Positions 23,191 through 34,334 of a DNA stretch of 64,000 bases are shown here, one piece after another. The DNA lies in the NCBI RefSeq assembly GCF_963678635.1, contig NC_087069.1, positions 31,660,776 through 31,724,775 on the forward strand, read 5' to 3'. Under the pieces are notes generated by a model that saw only the letters and a program-made list of their open reading frames with translations, had not been told where the DNA came from and did no database searches. The position numbers and the translations under genes were made by a program. Position 1 is the first letter of the stretch, and the number at the start of each line of letters is the position of its first letter. This DNA comes from Symsagittifera roscoffensis. Its lineage: Eukaryota > Xenacoelomorpha > Acoela > Convolutidae.

Positions 23191-24660
23191 ATATGAAAAG
23201 GAAAGCCATGTTGACAGTCAGAGAGTTTATGGCAAATTTTTTCATAAATAAAACTGTACATAGTTTTTTCCATTACGAGCAAAATTCTTGGTAAGATGCT
23301 ACTCCCACGGTAGTTTTTGATATCTGCTTTATATGCCGCTTTAAGCAGTGGCGTTATATATGCACTTTTCCAGGAAACGGGCCACGTAAGAGAGGTAGCT
23401 GTTTGGGTTAACAAAATAAAGGCAAAGGGGCAATAAAACTCGCACCTGTTTTTAAAACAAAAGGAGGAATGTTTTCAGCAGCAGGAATACTACTTTCAGG
23501 TACCTATTACAAAAGTTCTTCAAAAGAATTAGTACTAAGCGAAAGTTCGTCAAGATAAAAATTGCAATTTCCATCATTTGAGGCAGGGGTAAACTTAAAC
23601 CATTCTTCCTGATAATAAGATGATAAAAACTCATTGAACAGTTCAGCTTTAGCCTTGTCATCTGAGGCATTGGCGCTGCCAAGGTAAAACTCGGGAGGTA
23701 TAGGCGAAACCCCAGAGAGTTGCTTAAGTAGTTTGAAAGAATCAATAGTGCTAGGAGTATTAAAAGTAGAAACAAGCAACATTTTAACAAATTCTATAGA
23801 TTGAGTTATATCTTCCTGTAGCGTGAGTACCAATTATTATAGAAATCAACGGAATTCATTAAGTAGTAAGTGGTTGAAAGTTATTCATCGGAACGCATGT
23901 ATTCATTGAATATATCTAGATTGAAACTAGATTTCAAAAAAAAATTGATGTCAGATCCGGCTGTCATCGTTTCGTCGTGTTGTAAAGATGTACACATGGT
24001 AATAGGAGAATGGTCCGAACTGAGTTTTTTAGATAAAACTTCTAGAGAAAACATTTGAGGCTTATTGCTTATAAGAAGGTCTAATTTTTTCTGGCTGACA
24101 TAAGAAGGGGATTCTATAAAGTGAATTTTATTGAAGTGTGCAAAAAAATCAAGATTATCGTTAGAATAATTAGAAGCGCCGTGGTATGAAACCCAGCATA
24201 CATCAGAGAGATTAAAATCGCCGCAAACAACTATGCACACTAAGGGATGTTTAGCTAGAAAATTAAATGTATACCCTAGCAGACAATTTTTCAAAGTACT
24301 CAGAGGAATACGATAAAAGGAAGAGACAGGGGGGTTATAGATATTAATGACTGAATTAATAGGGTCGCTGATCAAAACACAAGCGCAAGAGAAATCATAT
24401 AGATAATTTGTACTGTAAATAACAGTGACACGAATTGAATTTTTGACCAAAATAGCTACACACCCATGTTGACTTTGTTTGCGAGAGCCTTGAGAGACAA
24501 CAGTGTAACCAGAGGATGGAAGAATGTTTGAATCATCGGAATCAAGTCATGTTGCGCAGAGACAAAGTAAATCAGACAAATAAATACTTAACAGCTTAAT
24601 GCAGTCTAATCGTTTGTCCAGGCTAATAATACTACGAATGTTCCGCAAAACTATTGAAAT
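23190..24660 (-). pseudogene. LINE B ORF2: endonuclease and RT fingers
   Basis: Endonuclease 23,881-24,660 with IYNPP, VVCGDFN and SSDHSPIT (the terminal SDH catalytic motif), an essentially complete APE-type domain. Linker 23,507-23,833 (DDKAKAELFNEFLSSYYQEE). RT fingers 23,190-23,414: SWKSAYITPLLKAAYKADIK, NYRGSSILPR, LSDCQHGF. RT motifs A to C are absent because the element is cut at about 23,190. Frameshifts at about 23,850 and 23,450. CR1/Rex-like affinity inferred from the ITPLLK...NYR...QHGF series. Not functional as it stands. Confidence 0.85.
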
Positions 24661-24675
24661 AGAATGATTTGATAG

Positions 24676-25505
24676 TCACGTTTCGAGAGGAACCTCCATG
24701 TCAGTGTGACACAGCTTTAAATTTCTGATTTTCAGTTTTTCGCGGGGAGTATTTGTTTGTATCATGTCCCATCGTTTTTTTAGTAATCGCTTTTCAATGG
24801 TTTCTTCATCCTTAGTGAGCGATTTGCAAATGAATACAGGATAGGCGTGATTGTGTAGAAGATGTCCTTTCATCAAGCATTTTCGGGCTGTCCATGCATT
24901 TTTGAAAGTGACTTGTAGTTAGCGGGGTCTAGGTGAATCTTGTTTGAACGGTCCAAGTCAATTCACGCCAGCCAGGCTACTTTATGATCCATTCACCAAT
25001 TGTTTCCAATATGGTTTCCAGGTGTTTCTCATCATGTTCCATCCTCTTAACAGCGGAGTGCTGACCAGGCTCTATTTTTAACTCTGATATACCGTTCATT
25101 TAATTTCCAACTTTTTACTGCTAGAAAATTTAACAGATTTTGGCTCAGTTTTTGGATTGGTAGGCATTGGTTTAACGACAGCGTCGCCTTTTAATGACTC
25201 GGTTATTGCCTTTTCAATGATCACAGGAATTTTTCCGTGATTGTATATATAACTTATTCAACAGAGGGAAGTGAAACTTTTTTATTGAAACAAATCAGGC
25301 AACAAAAGAGCAATAATTTAGCTTATGTTATCTTGAGGAGAAGATCCACAGAAAGACCGGAGCATCCATCGTGAAACCAGCCGTCACAGATATCGCATTG
25401 AATCCATTTATCACCAACCCCTTTCTTGCACTTAAGGCAATGATCTTCGTCGTCTGATGTTGTTGCCTGAGCTCTATCTCCCGCAGATCCATTCCTTGTT
25501 TTCAT
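24676..25505 (-). pseudogene. LINE B ORF1 with PHD finger, copy 4 (best finger)
   Basis: From ATG at 25,503-25,505 (MKTRNGSAGDRAQATTSDD). The finger reads HCLKCKK, WIQCDICDGWFHDGCSG, and after a shared TAA the last pair FCCLIC, giving the C4-H-C3 ligand order of a PHD finger if the stop is ignored. The C-terminal block 24,676-24,876 has VFICKSLTKDEETIEKRLL, PREKLKIRNLKL and MEVPLET. LINE C begins within about 60 bases on the other side, head-to-head. ORF1 proteins of this class bind the element RNA; that role is inferred. Confidence 0.78.
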
Positions 25506-25559
25506 TGATATTCCAATCTCAAACTATTTAACAAGTTTATCATAACAATTAGGCTAAGA

Positions 25560-26254
25560 CAGAGATTAGACACTTTAATTTTTGGGGAGGGAGCTAGGAG
25601 GATGACCCCACACAATTCAAAGTCATATAGGAAATATATAGAGTTGTTAATGGAAAATGACTTGATTGAACCCTCTTACAATTTTGGGCTTCTGGAGTGT
25701 TGATGGCAAAAAAAAAAGACTCAACTGAATTTTTTTGCGACTGAGATCAGTAACAACAAAAAATGCCTACCCTTTTCCACGCCACGATTTGATGCGAGAC
25801 TCTCATAATTTGGAGACGCTAAACTCTCAACGATGTTGTAGTGGGCCCAGCGTTCTGGCAGGTTCCCCTAAAAAAGTGAGATTGAGAAAATGGCTTTCAA
25901 TGGAAACTGGGATGCATTTTTGCCGATTTATTGCTAAGTTTAGGCGGCTAGTAGATATAAGCCCTCCAGAACGTAACAAAAAATCTGGAAGCCTACCCAT
26001 GTGCTAATTTGATGACGTAGTAACTACAATCCCTACGCTGGAGGACCATATAGAAAAGCTGGAAAATTTTTCACTGGGATAAAACAAGCCGCGATATAGT
26101 GCGAGCCCTCGAAAAAAAGTAAATCCTAAAAAGTTCAATGAAATATTTGGGCCGGATGGTGATTGGACTAAGTACCTAGGAATCTAGGAACTAGGATATA
26201 GGAATCAGACCGGACCAAGGGACAGTCGAAACAATCTGAGACGATGGATCTCCA
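25560..26254 (+). other. LINE C leader region (no clear frame)
   Basis: Also present at 22,380-23,070. It contains short open pieces but no frame I can defend. G-rich stretch GGGGAGGGAGCTAGGAGG near 25,585. Confidence 0.4.
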
Positions 26255-27935
26255 AGATCAGCAAATATCAGATGATCTATATCTCTCTAAAGGGGTAATA
26301 CTGAATTAACTTGCAGCGCAGACACCACGAAACTGATGGGAACTGACAATGTTCTCCCAAAGATTTTGAGCGAATGCCGATATGAAATAGCTGAAATACT
26401 GTGTTTTTTAATGCAAAACTCCTGGGATAATGGAGAAATACCCAAATATTAGAAATGCGCAATTATAACAGCGATTCACAAAAAAGACGCAAAAAGTGAC
26501 CCAAGCAATTACAGACCTGTTAGCCTCACATCAATCTGTTGCAAAATAATTGAAAAAGTGATAAAAAGACAAAACAAAATCTTATCAGGCAAACAGTATG
26601 GTGTCTTACCAGGTTGATCAACGACTCTCTAGTTATTACTGCGGAACTGGACAAGGGTTATGAAGTAGACATAGTGTACATTGACTTTCAAAAGTTTTGA
26701 TAGCGTTCCCCACAAAAAAACTATTGAACATAATATCAAAATATGGGATCAAAGGGAAAACTTTAAACTGGATCACAGCATTCTTAACGGATAGTAGGCA
26801 ACGGGTAGTGGTAAACGAAAGTTATTTGGAGTGGGCACCAGTTGTCCCACAAGTCCCACAAGGATCTGTCCTGGGACTAATACTTTTTTGCTATAAATCA
26901 ACTCGATGACGGATGGCATTACATCAGCTATGCTTCTATACGCAGATGACGCCAAAATATTCAGATCATTGCTGATTAGACTCAAGAGTAAAAACCACAA
27001 TTTGAACTGAATGAAACTTCCAGATGGGCTGAAAGCAGTTTATTGAAGTTCAATCTGACAAAATGTCAGACACTCACCCTAACGGGAAAGACGAAACAAT
27101 CTGAAACACGGAACTATACCTTAACTGGCGGAAAACAACTAAGCAAAGTTAAATCGGGAAAGATCTGGGAGTTATCGTTGACTCAAGATTACAATACCAT
27201 GGGCACATCGCCAAAAAGAAGAAACTGGCAAACAGTATAGTCGCGATAATCAGGAAAAGCTTCGTGAACCTGACCTCTGATATTCTAACGACCCTGTACA
27301 TAGCCTTAGTAAGCACACATCTGGAGTATGCAAATCAGACATGGAATCTATACCTTAAAAAAGACAAAATTACTATTGAAAATGTTCAGCAACGCGCAAC
27401 GAAATTTATTACAGGTATACGCAAATACAGCTACTCAAAACTACTTCAAATTTTGAAATACCAACACTCGAGTACAGACGCAATTGCGGAAGAATGATTG
27501 AAGTCTTCAAAATTCTGAACGGCCCATACGATACAGCAGCGACTGAAGGATTTTTTACATTCAACGAAAAAGACACAAGAAGAAACCTTTTCAAGATTGT
27601 GACCAAGAAAACACAATTACTGCCAGACAAAAATTCTTTAGAGTTGCAGCCATCAACGACTGGATTTCGTTACCCGAAACACTAATATCAAGCGAGAGTG
27701 TACAAGTTTTTAAATCAAGACCAGACAAACTATGGGCGTCTGAAATATTTGATGCATCGTTTCTGGAATGACCAAATGGACGTCCAAGAAAGAGCTGGTC
27801 GACAGAAGCCTGGGAGGCTGACAGATCAAAAGTTAACCTGTGAACCTCTGAAGCACTGCTACAATGGAAGGCAGCAAACACAAATAATTGTCAGTTGAGA
27901 TTTTTAAGGCTTTTCTAACTTTTATCGGGAGTCTG
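26255..27935 (+). pseudogene. LINE C CR1-like reverse transcriptase and C-terminus
   Basis: RT motifs in order, across frameshifts: ITAIHKKDAKSDPSNYRPVS (26,462), VYIDFQK then FDSVPHKK (motif A, about 26,677-26,715, split by a frameshift), ISKYGIKGKTLNWITAFL (26,737), PQGSVLG (motif B, 26,857), LYADDAKIF (motif C with both catalytic aspartates, 26,936-26,962), RWAESSLLKFNLTKCQTLTL, then thumb and C-terminal blocks THLEYANQTWN, VQQRATKFITGI, FKILNGPYDT, ETLISSESVQVFKSR. The YADD motif is intact, but at least five frameshifts and stops make it inactive. The 3' end lies near 27,935. Confidence 0.85.
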
Positions 27936-27964
27936 TTTAAGAGTACACAAACAAATTACACCCG

Positions 27965-28216
27965 ATGCTGCGAACAAAATACATGCCAAAAAGTGCTAGA
28001 CTTCTCATACAATTAAAAAGCACAGATTTTCTGTGGCCAAATCAAGGTGAATTGTGCGAGGTACCAGTCTTCGACATGCCTATGCGAAAAAAAGATGACG
28101 AAGACTTTTTTGTAGAGGTTATCTCAAGCATCCTGCAAAAACATCCATACTGGAATGAGAAGAAATTGAGAGGAAACATGATTCGCCAACAGTCGAAAAT
28201 TGTAGAGCCTAATTAG
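27965..28216 (+). CDS. Unrecognised ORF, 83 residues
   Basis: From ATG 27,965 to TAG 28,214-28,216. The composition looks protein-like: PNQGELCEVPVFDMP followed by a charged KKDDEDFFVEVISSILQKHP and WNEKKLRGNM. It lies just past the LINE C 3' end and is single-copy in the window. It may be a host exon or the edge of another element. No family recognised. Confidence 0.35.
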   Translation: MLRTKYMPKSARLLIQLKSTDFLWPNQGELCEVPVFDMPMRKKDDEDFFVEVISSILQKHPYWNEKKLRGNMIRQQSKIVEPN

Positions 28217-28219
28217 GAT

Positions 28220-28890
28220 CTATTCCCTTCACGCTAAGCGTGCACAAGTGAGCGTTTTCATGATTGAAAACGTTTTCAATGGATCAGAGCGACATTGGCC
28301 GTTGGGTAGTCAGACTGTAAGGATACCAGATGATGATTGAACATAGGAAGCGGGAAAAGCAACAAGATGCTGATATCTTCAGCGAAAAATGGAGTTTAAC
28401 GATCGGTTGAAACCAAAGCAAGCCAACTAAGCCGAGATCAGATTTGGTTTTCCTCTTTTTGACCACAGTTTCTTTAAAACAGAACTGCTTCTCTTTTCAC
28501 CCACTCAGATGGGATAAATGGGCGTTGACACGTTTACAGCAGAATAAAAAATCGAAACGAAGGGCCGGTTGTGGAGAAGGCCTGCAAAAACAGATGCCGG
28601 CCTGCATGTCAAGCCAATAGGTGAAGGAAGCGAGGAAATTAAGATTTCCCATGCGGTCGATGGCATCTTAGGGGTTCCATGAAGTAAAAAAAGTAAATAA
28701 TAAAAGGGGCTCTTCCGTTTAGATACGGTCGTGCACAAGCTGGATAGGGCCCATACCAGCATTATATAAATACATCAAAAAACAAAATTCAGGAAAATAA
28801 GTCAAGTCAGCATTTAATGCATTGTCATTATAAGTATTTACTTTAAACGTCCCTCCTCTACAACAGCACTAATTGAATTGTCTATGAATT
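28220..28890. other. No gene seen between LINE C and LINE D
   Basis: About 670 bases of less AT-rich, single-copy DNA. Short frames exist on both strands, but none resembles a known family. It may include the 3' untranslated end of LINE D, which is read leftwards. Confidence 0.4.
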
Positions 28891-28895
28891 GCGTC

Positions 28896-31752
28896 TTACG
28901 GAGTGATCTGCACCCCCGTATACAAAGGATAGCGCTCGAAGTTTATCTTAGTTCTTTTATAGTTTATTGTTTCTGAGTAGCTTTCATGCCCTTTTTTCAC
29001 TAAGTTTTCCAGGTATGCGCTGCATTGTCCGTGTAGCTGCTGGTGCGGCACCACCAGTGCAGCCAAAAACGAGCGGGCCGAAGCTGCTCTTTCGACATGT
29101 AGAACTCTCTGTTGGCATTTTGAGTTTTTTAGTGCGTCGTGGTTCTTATAGGCGTCTTTCAATAGTCTTCGTGAAGTTTTTGCTTGCGTGTTGAAGACTT
29201 TGACATCAAAGAAGGTTCGGCTAAATCTTGAATACATATTCCGTTTGCTTTTACATCTAGTCAAGCGTCTCATCAGTTGTGGTTGAATTGATGACAAGGC
29301 TCTCGCCTTGCAACGACTGAAGTTTCGGCTTGATTTCAACATTAAAGCAAACCTCGCTCATGAGGTTGGCAAAGGTATCTCTGATTTCATTGTGCCTCAT
29401 GTGGGTGTATCGAACATTTGCACAGTGAAGCGCGTGAGTAAGGTCAAAAGATTGACCACATGCACATGTGAGTGGAATGTTGGTTGGTTCCCATCCATAT
29501 CTGAGATCAATTCCATCCCGGAATTCGGATTTATTCAGGTTAAAAGTTTAACTGCTAAGTGGCAGTTGCAGTGCATTTAACAGTTTGAGGCTCCTTTTTC
29601 GGAGGCCAGCTCAAGTGCGTCCTTTTCGTTGTCACCCGGGTTGTTAAAAATGTTAGTTCTTTTTTTGTTTGTTCTTTCGGTTTTTAAGTGTTTTAATTTT
29701 TGTTTAAATTTTTTCTTGCTGAGATATAGCTGTTAAAAGGTCGTATGTGTCTAGGAATGACGATGTTTTAAATGACCATTCTAGAAAATTTTTATAGTCA
29801 GAAGGTAGCTTGATAATTAGAAACCCATTTTCAGTGATAACGGAGCGATGTATCTAAGTTAATGGCTGATATCATTTTACCAATTAAATTTGGAATGAGA
29901 TTTCCCTGCAGTATTTTCTCGCAGGCCTGCCTGTTTTCTGTGGTATTGGGGTAGTTATAACTAAGAACGAGAATTTTTCTTGTACACCTTTGGTGCAACA
30001 AGAGTACACGTTTTGTGGTGATGTTTTCGCGATCTTGCCAAGTTTTTTCAGTATTTTATTATGTTCTTCTAATTGAGTGTTTAAGAAAATTTTACATCAG
30101 TCTCGGATCTTATTACAAAACCAAAAACTCTGGCCTTTTTCTTCATTTCAGTTTCGGTATTTTTGAATACTTTTTTGCATTATTCATTTTTTACACTGAT
30201 CTGGCTTTTCGATCCCTTTACATGATATCCAAAATATTTTCCGTGTTTGATAATGTTGTCAAGAACTCAAATTTCCGACTGCGTTCCCATCGTCTGCATA
30301 CCATTTCTGTGTTAGGCTGTTACCGTTGACTAGTTTTATTAAAGGTAAAGTGGCTAGCCCGTACATTGCCATTGCTAATGGGTCTCCTTGTGTGGTTCCT
30401 TCTCTAGATGAAGGATTGGATGAATTAGAGTATGAGTTCTGTATAGCGGGTAGTATGAAACGGCACAATTTTGCGATGTTTTTCAAAGCCAGGTTCCAGT
30501 TTAGGGAGTTAAATGCATTTTCCGCGTGTATCAGTAATATTGAATCGGAATCTGTTTTCTCGTATTGCTTCCAAACGTATAAACTGCATATTCGATGCCA
30601 CAGTTTTGGCCCAGGCATAGTTGGTAATTCGATCCGAGTACCATTATTTTGCTTTTTAGGCACTTTGTGATCGTTCTACCTATTATTCTGCGGTTGACTT
30701 CGCCTATGCCAATTGGCCCAACTCTTGGGTTTTTATTAAGTTCAATTAGACGACAGGCAATATATGGTTCAAGAAGCTCATGACTTAGTATTTCTGTCGA
30801 TGTTTTCTGTGCAACTTTGGCTAGTGTTTTTGATATTTCAACTGACTGTTGACCAAAGTGCGTTAGTATGCGTCCCCCACTTATTTGCATCCAGACCTGA
30901 GGGTCCATGAGAACCATGTGTTGTCATGGCAGCCTTCCTAAATTTCTGGGCATTTATTTGGTCGAATGTGGATGACTGGAAAGTGATTGTATCTTCAGAG
31001 CATAAAAATATATAGTTGCTGTTTACTGGCTCCGCGGGATAGTGTTTCTCGATGAGGATTTGCCCATCAGTTTGGCCTTTGACAGTTTCCTCGAAAGACA
31101 AAACTCCCTTGGAGGTATCAGTTATTTTAGCAGCAATGGCACTCGATATTTTTTCCGGTGCTTGATAATTTATTAAATTGCTGTGCTTCAGTTTCTAATT
31201 TAATTTTCTTACTCTTCGCCAAGCGCATCTGCAGGGCTTTTCTTTCGTTAAAAATTTCGTCCAGTTCGCCCTTATGCCATTGCTTATGCCTTCTTGCTAT
31301 AGTTTTGGAGTTCGAACCATCCTTCTCTGATTTGGTTTTGCATAGCATGAGCTGAGGAAATATCATTGTTGCATGCATTGCATATGTGTTTTCTTGCATT
31401 TTAATTAACGAGTTGAGTGTTCTAATTAGAGTTTCTATAAAGTTAAACCCAATTATTTCTTTTGCGAGGATCATCAAGACTGATTTTCAGTGCACTACTT
31501 GTAGATTGTTCTTACTTTATCTCTTAGCTCAGGTGTGGAATTTGACCAGGGGTCGGATGTGGCTGTTACAATTTCGTTGCTGTTTGCAAAGGCAGGATTT
31601 TGATCGTTGGTCGAAGGAGCTTGTTGAGGTTGAGTTGAAGGGGCTTGAATGTCATTTGTAGTGTTGTCTGAAATCAGGGAAGTGCAGTGAATGCAGTTGA
31701 AATTTTTGTCGTGGTCGCTGGTTCGGTTGAAGCCGCTGCTTTTTACATGCAT
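28896..31752 (-). pseudogene. LINE D reverse transcriptase ORF (GTTQGDPLAM type)
   Basis: Read right to left: FNCIHCTSLIS with a C-x2-C (31,690), a basic linker (31,127-31,477), HGSHGPSGLDANKWGT (30,870), YIACRLIELNKNPRVGPIG and EVNRRIIGR (30,700), RT motif A LLIHAENAFNSLN (30,540), motif B REGTTQGDPLAMAMYGL (30,390), motif C QKWYADDGNAVG (30,280), and a C-terminal block QQRVLHVERAASARSF with KKGHESYSETINYKRTKI (28,930-29,090). The first catalytic residue of motif A is H where relatives have D (VDAENAF). The region 29,350-30,250 is decayed. I recall this RT lineage, with GPSGLDA and GTTQGDP, mainly from cnidarian sequence collections. Inactive: frameshifts and the D-to-H change. Confidence 0.75.
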
Positions 31753-31889
31753 ATCGGCTGCGCATGTTGTGCGCCAAATTCCATGGCCGCGTATTTGGTT
31801 GTTACAAATGATACGATGTGTTTGATTGGATAATATTTGAAGAGGAACAGTATCGTCAGATTATCAAGAAACTTTATGAATAATATAAG

Positions 31890-32600
31890 CAAGAAAATTG
31901 TAAAGAATTCCTTAACAAAGATTGAGAAGTGGATACCATCTCGGCAGAACATTTGAGGGTTTAGATTTAAGTTAAGATTGGGCGAAACAATGAATGTGTG
32001 TGGATGAACAAATTTATTAATTAAATTAAACAGCACATGGCTATGAATGTAGAGTTTGCTAATAACATCAATGTTATTGGAGCTTTGGATTTTTTTGGAG
32101 ATGATTAGGGTTTTGGGCTAGAACTTGTTTAGAATTAGATTGATTAAGTTTTTCCACTTTTCTCGTGGATGCAGCCTATTCTCATTAAACCCTGCGATAA
32201 TGGTAACTATAATAAAGCGCTTTGGTTTGGATTGTAATAGTTTTCCATACAGATCTTGAAGTGTGGCGCCGCGGTAAAAGTGAATTTTAGATTTTACTAG
32301 AGCTGGATTGATATAATTTTTCTTTGATGTGCCAATTACAAGCTTCTGTGAAAAGTCAGGGATACGCCTCGCCTGGAACCGAAGCATCCACCTGAAACAC
32401 AGACAGCGAAGGCGACGGAGAAGTTCTTACGTAGAAAGTTGGGGGGATGGTTGCGCAATGACTTAAAGAGTTTAATTTGAATCTGAGAGTTTATAAAAAA
32501 ACCGAAAAAAAGCAAACGAAAAAATGATAGGTAGGAACGGTACAACATGCATGTGTTGTTGAAGCGTAGTTCCACCTGCTCACTCCTTCTTGCTTCTAGA
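31890..32600 (-). pseudogene. LINE D ORF1: SGNH/GDSL-esterase-like remnant
   Basis: Minus frame 32,118-32,387 reads LVIGTSKKNYINPALVKSKI, FYRGATLQDLYGKLL, IVTIIAGFNENRLHP, and a second frame (31,890-32,036) reads MFCRDGIHFS. These fit SGNH-hydrolase block I (usual GDS, here GTS, serine kept), block III (GxND, here GFNE) and block V (DxxH). Esterase domains of this class are known in first ORFs of CR1-like retroelements. It sits directly upstream of the LINE D RT on the same strand, so the two probably form one element. A frameshift near 32,100 separates the last block. Confidence 0.6.
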
Positions 32601-32639
32601 TACACCAGAGAAGCTTCACACGCCTACGGTTGGGACAGT

Positions 32640-33385
32640 GAGATTTGGTAAGATAATCAGAAGAGGAAAGCCTAGCGCGCATATGATATGAAAACACAAA
32701 AGCGGTAAATTTGAACAAAGGCAATCTATTTATTAAATTTATCACAACAATTAGGCTGATGGAATTGTACATTTTTTCACATTCCGCAGAGTTTCTGCTA
32801 TCAAACTGTACTATTAGTGAACTCATCTTGGCTAAACATTAGCATTATTTCTTCATAACTGTTCACTATTTCTCTTCTGCTTCTACAACATAATTTTTTA
32901 ATGGTTTTTCCGAAGAAATTATCTCAGAGGGTTAAATTCTGCTAAGATTTATCAAAAAATTTTAACTTGAGTCTTTCTTGGTTTATGTTTGTTCTACCAT
33001 TTTCAGAATGATTCAAAAACCAAAGCTGAGCTGACACCAAAACTCCACTTGCTAAGAACCGTTAGAAAAAAATTTTGAGCCACATAATGGTAAGTTTTTG
33101 CTTTAACGTTAATTGTTAATTTTGAAGTGAATTTCCGGCGCAGACTCTTCTATATCATATCTAAAAATGTTCAACGTCCACCAAAATTATCCAAATGTTC
33201 ATCTTTTTGTCATCATCACTCATCAAAATTAGTGAAAAATTAAAATTTTATTTGATAAGCCACCATTTATCTGCTTGAAAACGCGCTAATTTATGAGCAC
33301 CATCACATTAAACTAGAAATTTTTGAAAATCAGAGCTAGGTAAAACTAATCAACCACTCGATGTTTAATAATCAGGCACTTGTTT
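32640..33385. other. Left edge of the zinc-finger/polymerase cassette region; no gene seen
   Basis: 32,751-32,935 recurs at 34,341-34,500 and 32,926 onward recurs at 35,676 onward. No frame of note. In the minus-strand cassette this is the intron-like DNA downstream of the zinc-ribbon exon. Confidence 0.5.
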
Positions 33386-33389
33386 TTTT

Positions 33390-33651
33390 TTAAAATTTCT
33401 CAGCAGACACGTATACGTTTATCAGCTCACAATTATTACTCTTACTGCAATTTGAACAAAACAAAATCCCGATAAGGAAGCCGCCATTGCAGTTCTTACA
33501 GTAGATCAAGTTTTTTTGCATCGATTTCCAATGAGACTCTTACAATATTTTGAATGGGTTTATCACTCGAGTTGGTTTTATCGTCAATCAGAGCTTTTGA
33601 ACAAAAGCATAAGAGAACGTTTAAGAATTGCGTTGAAAGTTTTTCATAAAT
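33390..33651 (-). pseudogene. Zinc-ribbon exon, frameshifted copy
   Basis: Minus strand reads YEKLSTQFLNVLLCFC, LIDDKTNSSDKPIQNIVRV, then YCKNCNGGFLIGILFCSNC. A run of 7 A (plus-strand T at 33,511-33,517), where the 36 kb copy has 6, shifts the frame just before the ribbon. This is the only copy that keeps the first ribbon cysteine (YCKNC). Confidence 0.5.
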
Positions 33652-33792
33652 TTAACCGGAATAACTTTTTAACAGAAGTCATCAAAATACTCGTTATTCA
33701 TCAAAATTGTGCAGACTTCTAGATATTACAGTTTCTTATTCAAAAAATTATCCGCTATGATTAGTATTTTTAATAAAAGTTTTTAAATTTAC

Positions 33793-34033
33793 CTTTCGTG
33801 GAGTGTCTTTGGAGGTTGCTGAGTGTGTTTTCCATCACCTGGAATAACATTAATTTGACAAGGAGAATGCGTCTTCTTGAAATGATTCTTTAGTTCTGCG
33901 CTGCTATAAATTTGAAAAATACAAATTAGACACTTCAAAACTTAACAGGTTTTAGGACGTTTAGAAGCCTTTTGACGTCTGTAACATCTAATACACTCAA
34001 GACATGCATCGCATTTCTACTCAAGGACGACAT
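33793..34033 (-). pseudogene. Zinc-finger exon with splice donor, copy 2
   Basis: ATG at 34,031-34,033 starts MSSLSRNAMHVL. After an early frameshift the finger frame reads DACLECIRCYRRQKASK and, further on, SSAELKNHFKKTHSPC and PGDGKHTQQPP. The exon ends at CACGAAAG|GTAAATTT, with the donor GT at plus 33,791-33,792. Same architecture as the plus exon at 2,587-2,814. About 250 bases of AT-rich DNA lie upstream. Confidence 0.5.
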
Positions 34034-34289
34034 CTCATTAAAAAAGGAAATAGAGATATATTGAGAAAGAACTTGAGGAGAAATAGAAGACTTTGAACAT
34101 CCCAAACTTTTAAGTAGGAGATTATCACAATTTTTGAATAGTCCGAAAAAAAATTTAAAAAAATAAAAAAAAAACAATTATACAAGTTTCTTGAGCAACT
34201 TTCTTTCAACGTGAAGGAAAATCAGAATAGATTTAATCCTACTTAGACCAGCTGAAATAAAAATTGAACAATCAAAATGGAGCGCTTCT

Positions 34290-34333
34290 AATGTACGTCT
34301 AATTGGTTAATCAGACGTACATTAACCAATTAG
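34290..34333. repeat. Interlocked inverted repeats at a repeat junction
   Basis: AATGTACGTCT (34,290-34,300) is inverted as AGACGTACATT (34,313-34,323), and CTAATTGGTTAAT (34,299-34,311) is inverted as ATTAACCAATTAG (34,321-34,333). They can form alternative hairpins. The site is exactly where this cassette copy stops matching the copy at 36,965. ACAGACGTACATAAACCAAT near 34,742 repeats part of it. Confidence 0.75.
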
Positions 34334-34334
34334 G

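Larger units (their letters stand above)
20899..26390. repeat. Tandem duplication of LINE B/LINE C DNA, offset about 3,180 bases
   Basis: 20,899-23,190 and 24,078-26,390 are parallel at an offset of 3,179-3,190 bases. The copies cover the LINE B endonuclease start, all of ORF1 and the 5' part of LINE C. The left copy breaks at about 23,190 into LINE B RT sequence; the right copy continues into the full LINE C RT. Confidence 0.85.

Noticed and set aside
28505-28762. Minus ORF of 85 codons
   Set aside because: No conserved pattern, low AT content alone explains the open frame; no relative in the window.
30015-30670. Two plus ORFs over 100 codons
   Set aside because: Antisense to the LINE D reverse transcriptase, whose motifs are clear on the minus strand.
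33516-33722. Plus ORF of 68 codons, similar at 42,723
   Set aside because: Antisense to the zinc-ribbon exon; the conserved cysteine pattern is on the minus strand.
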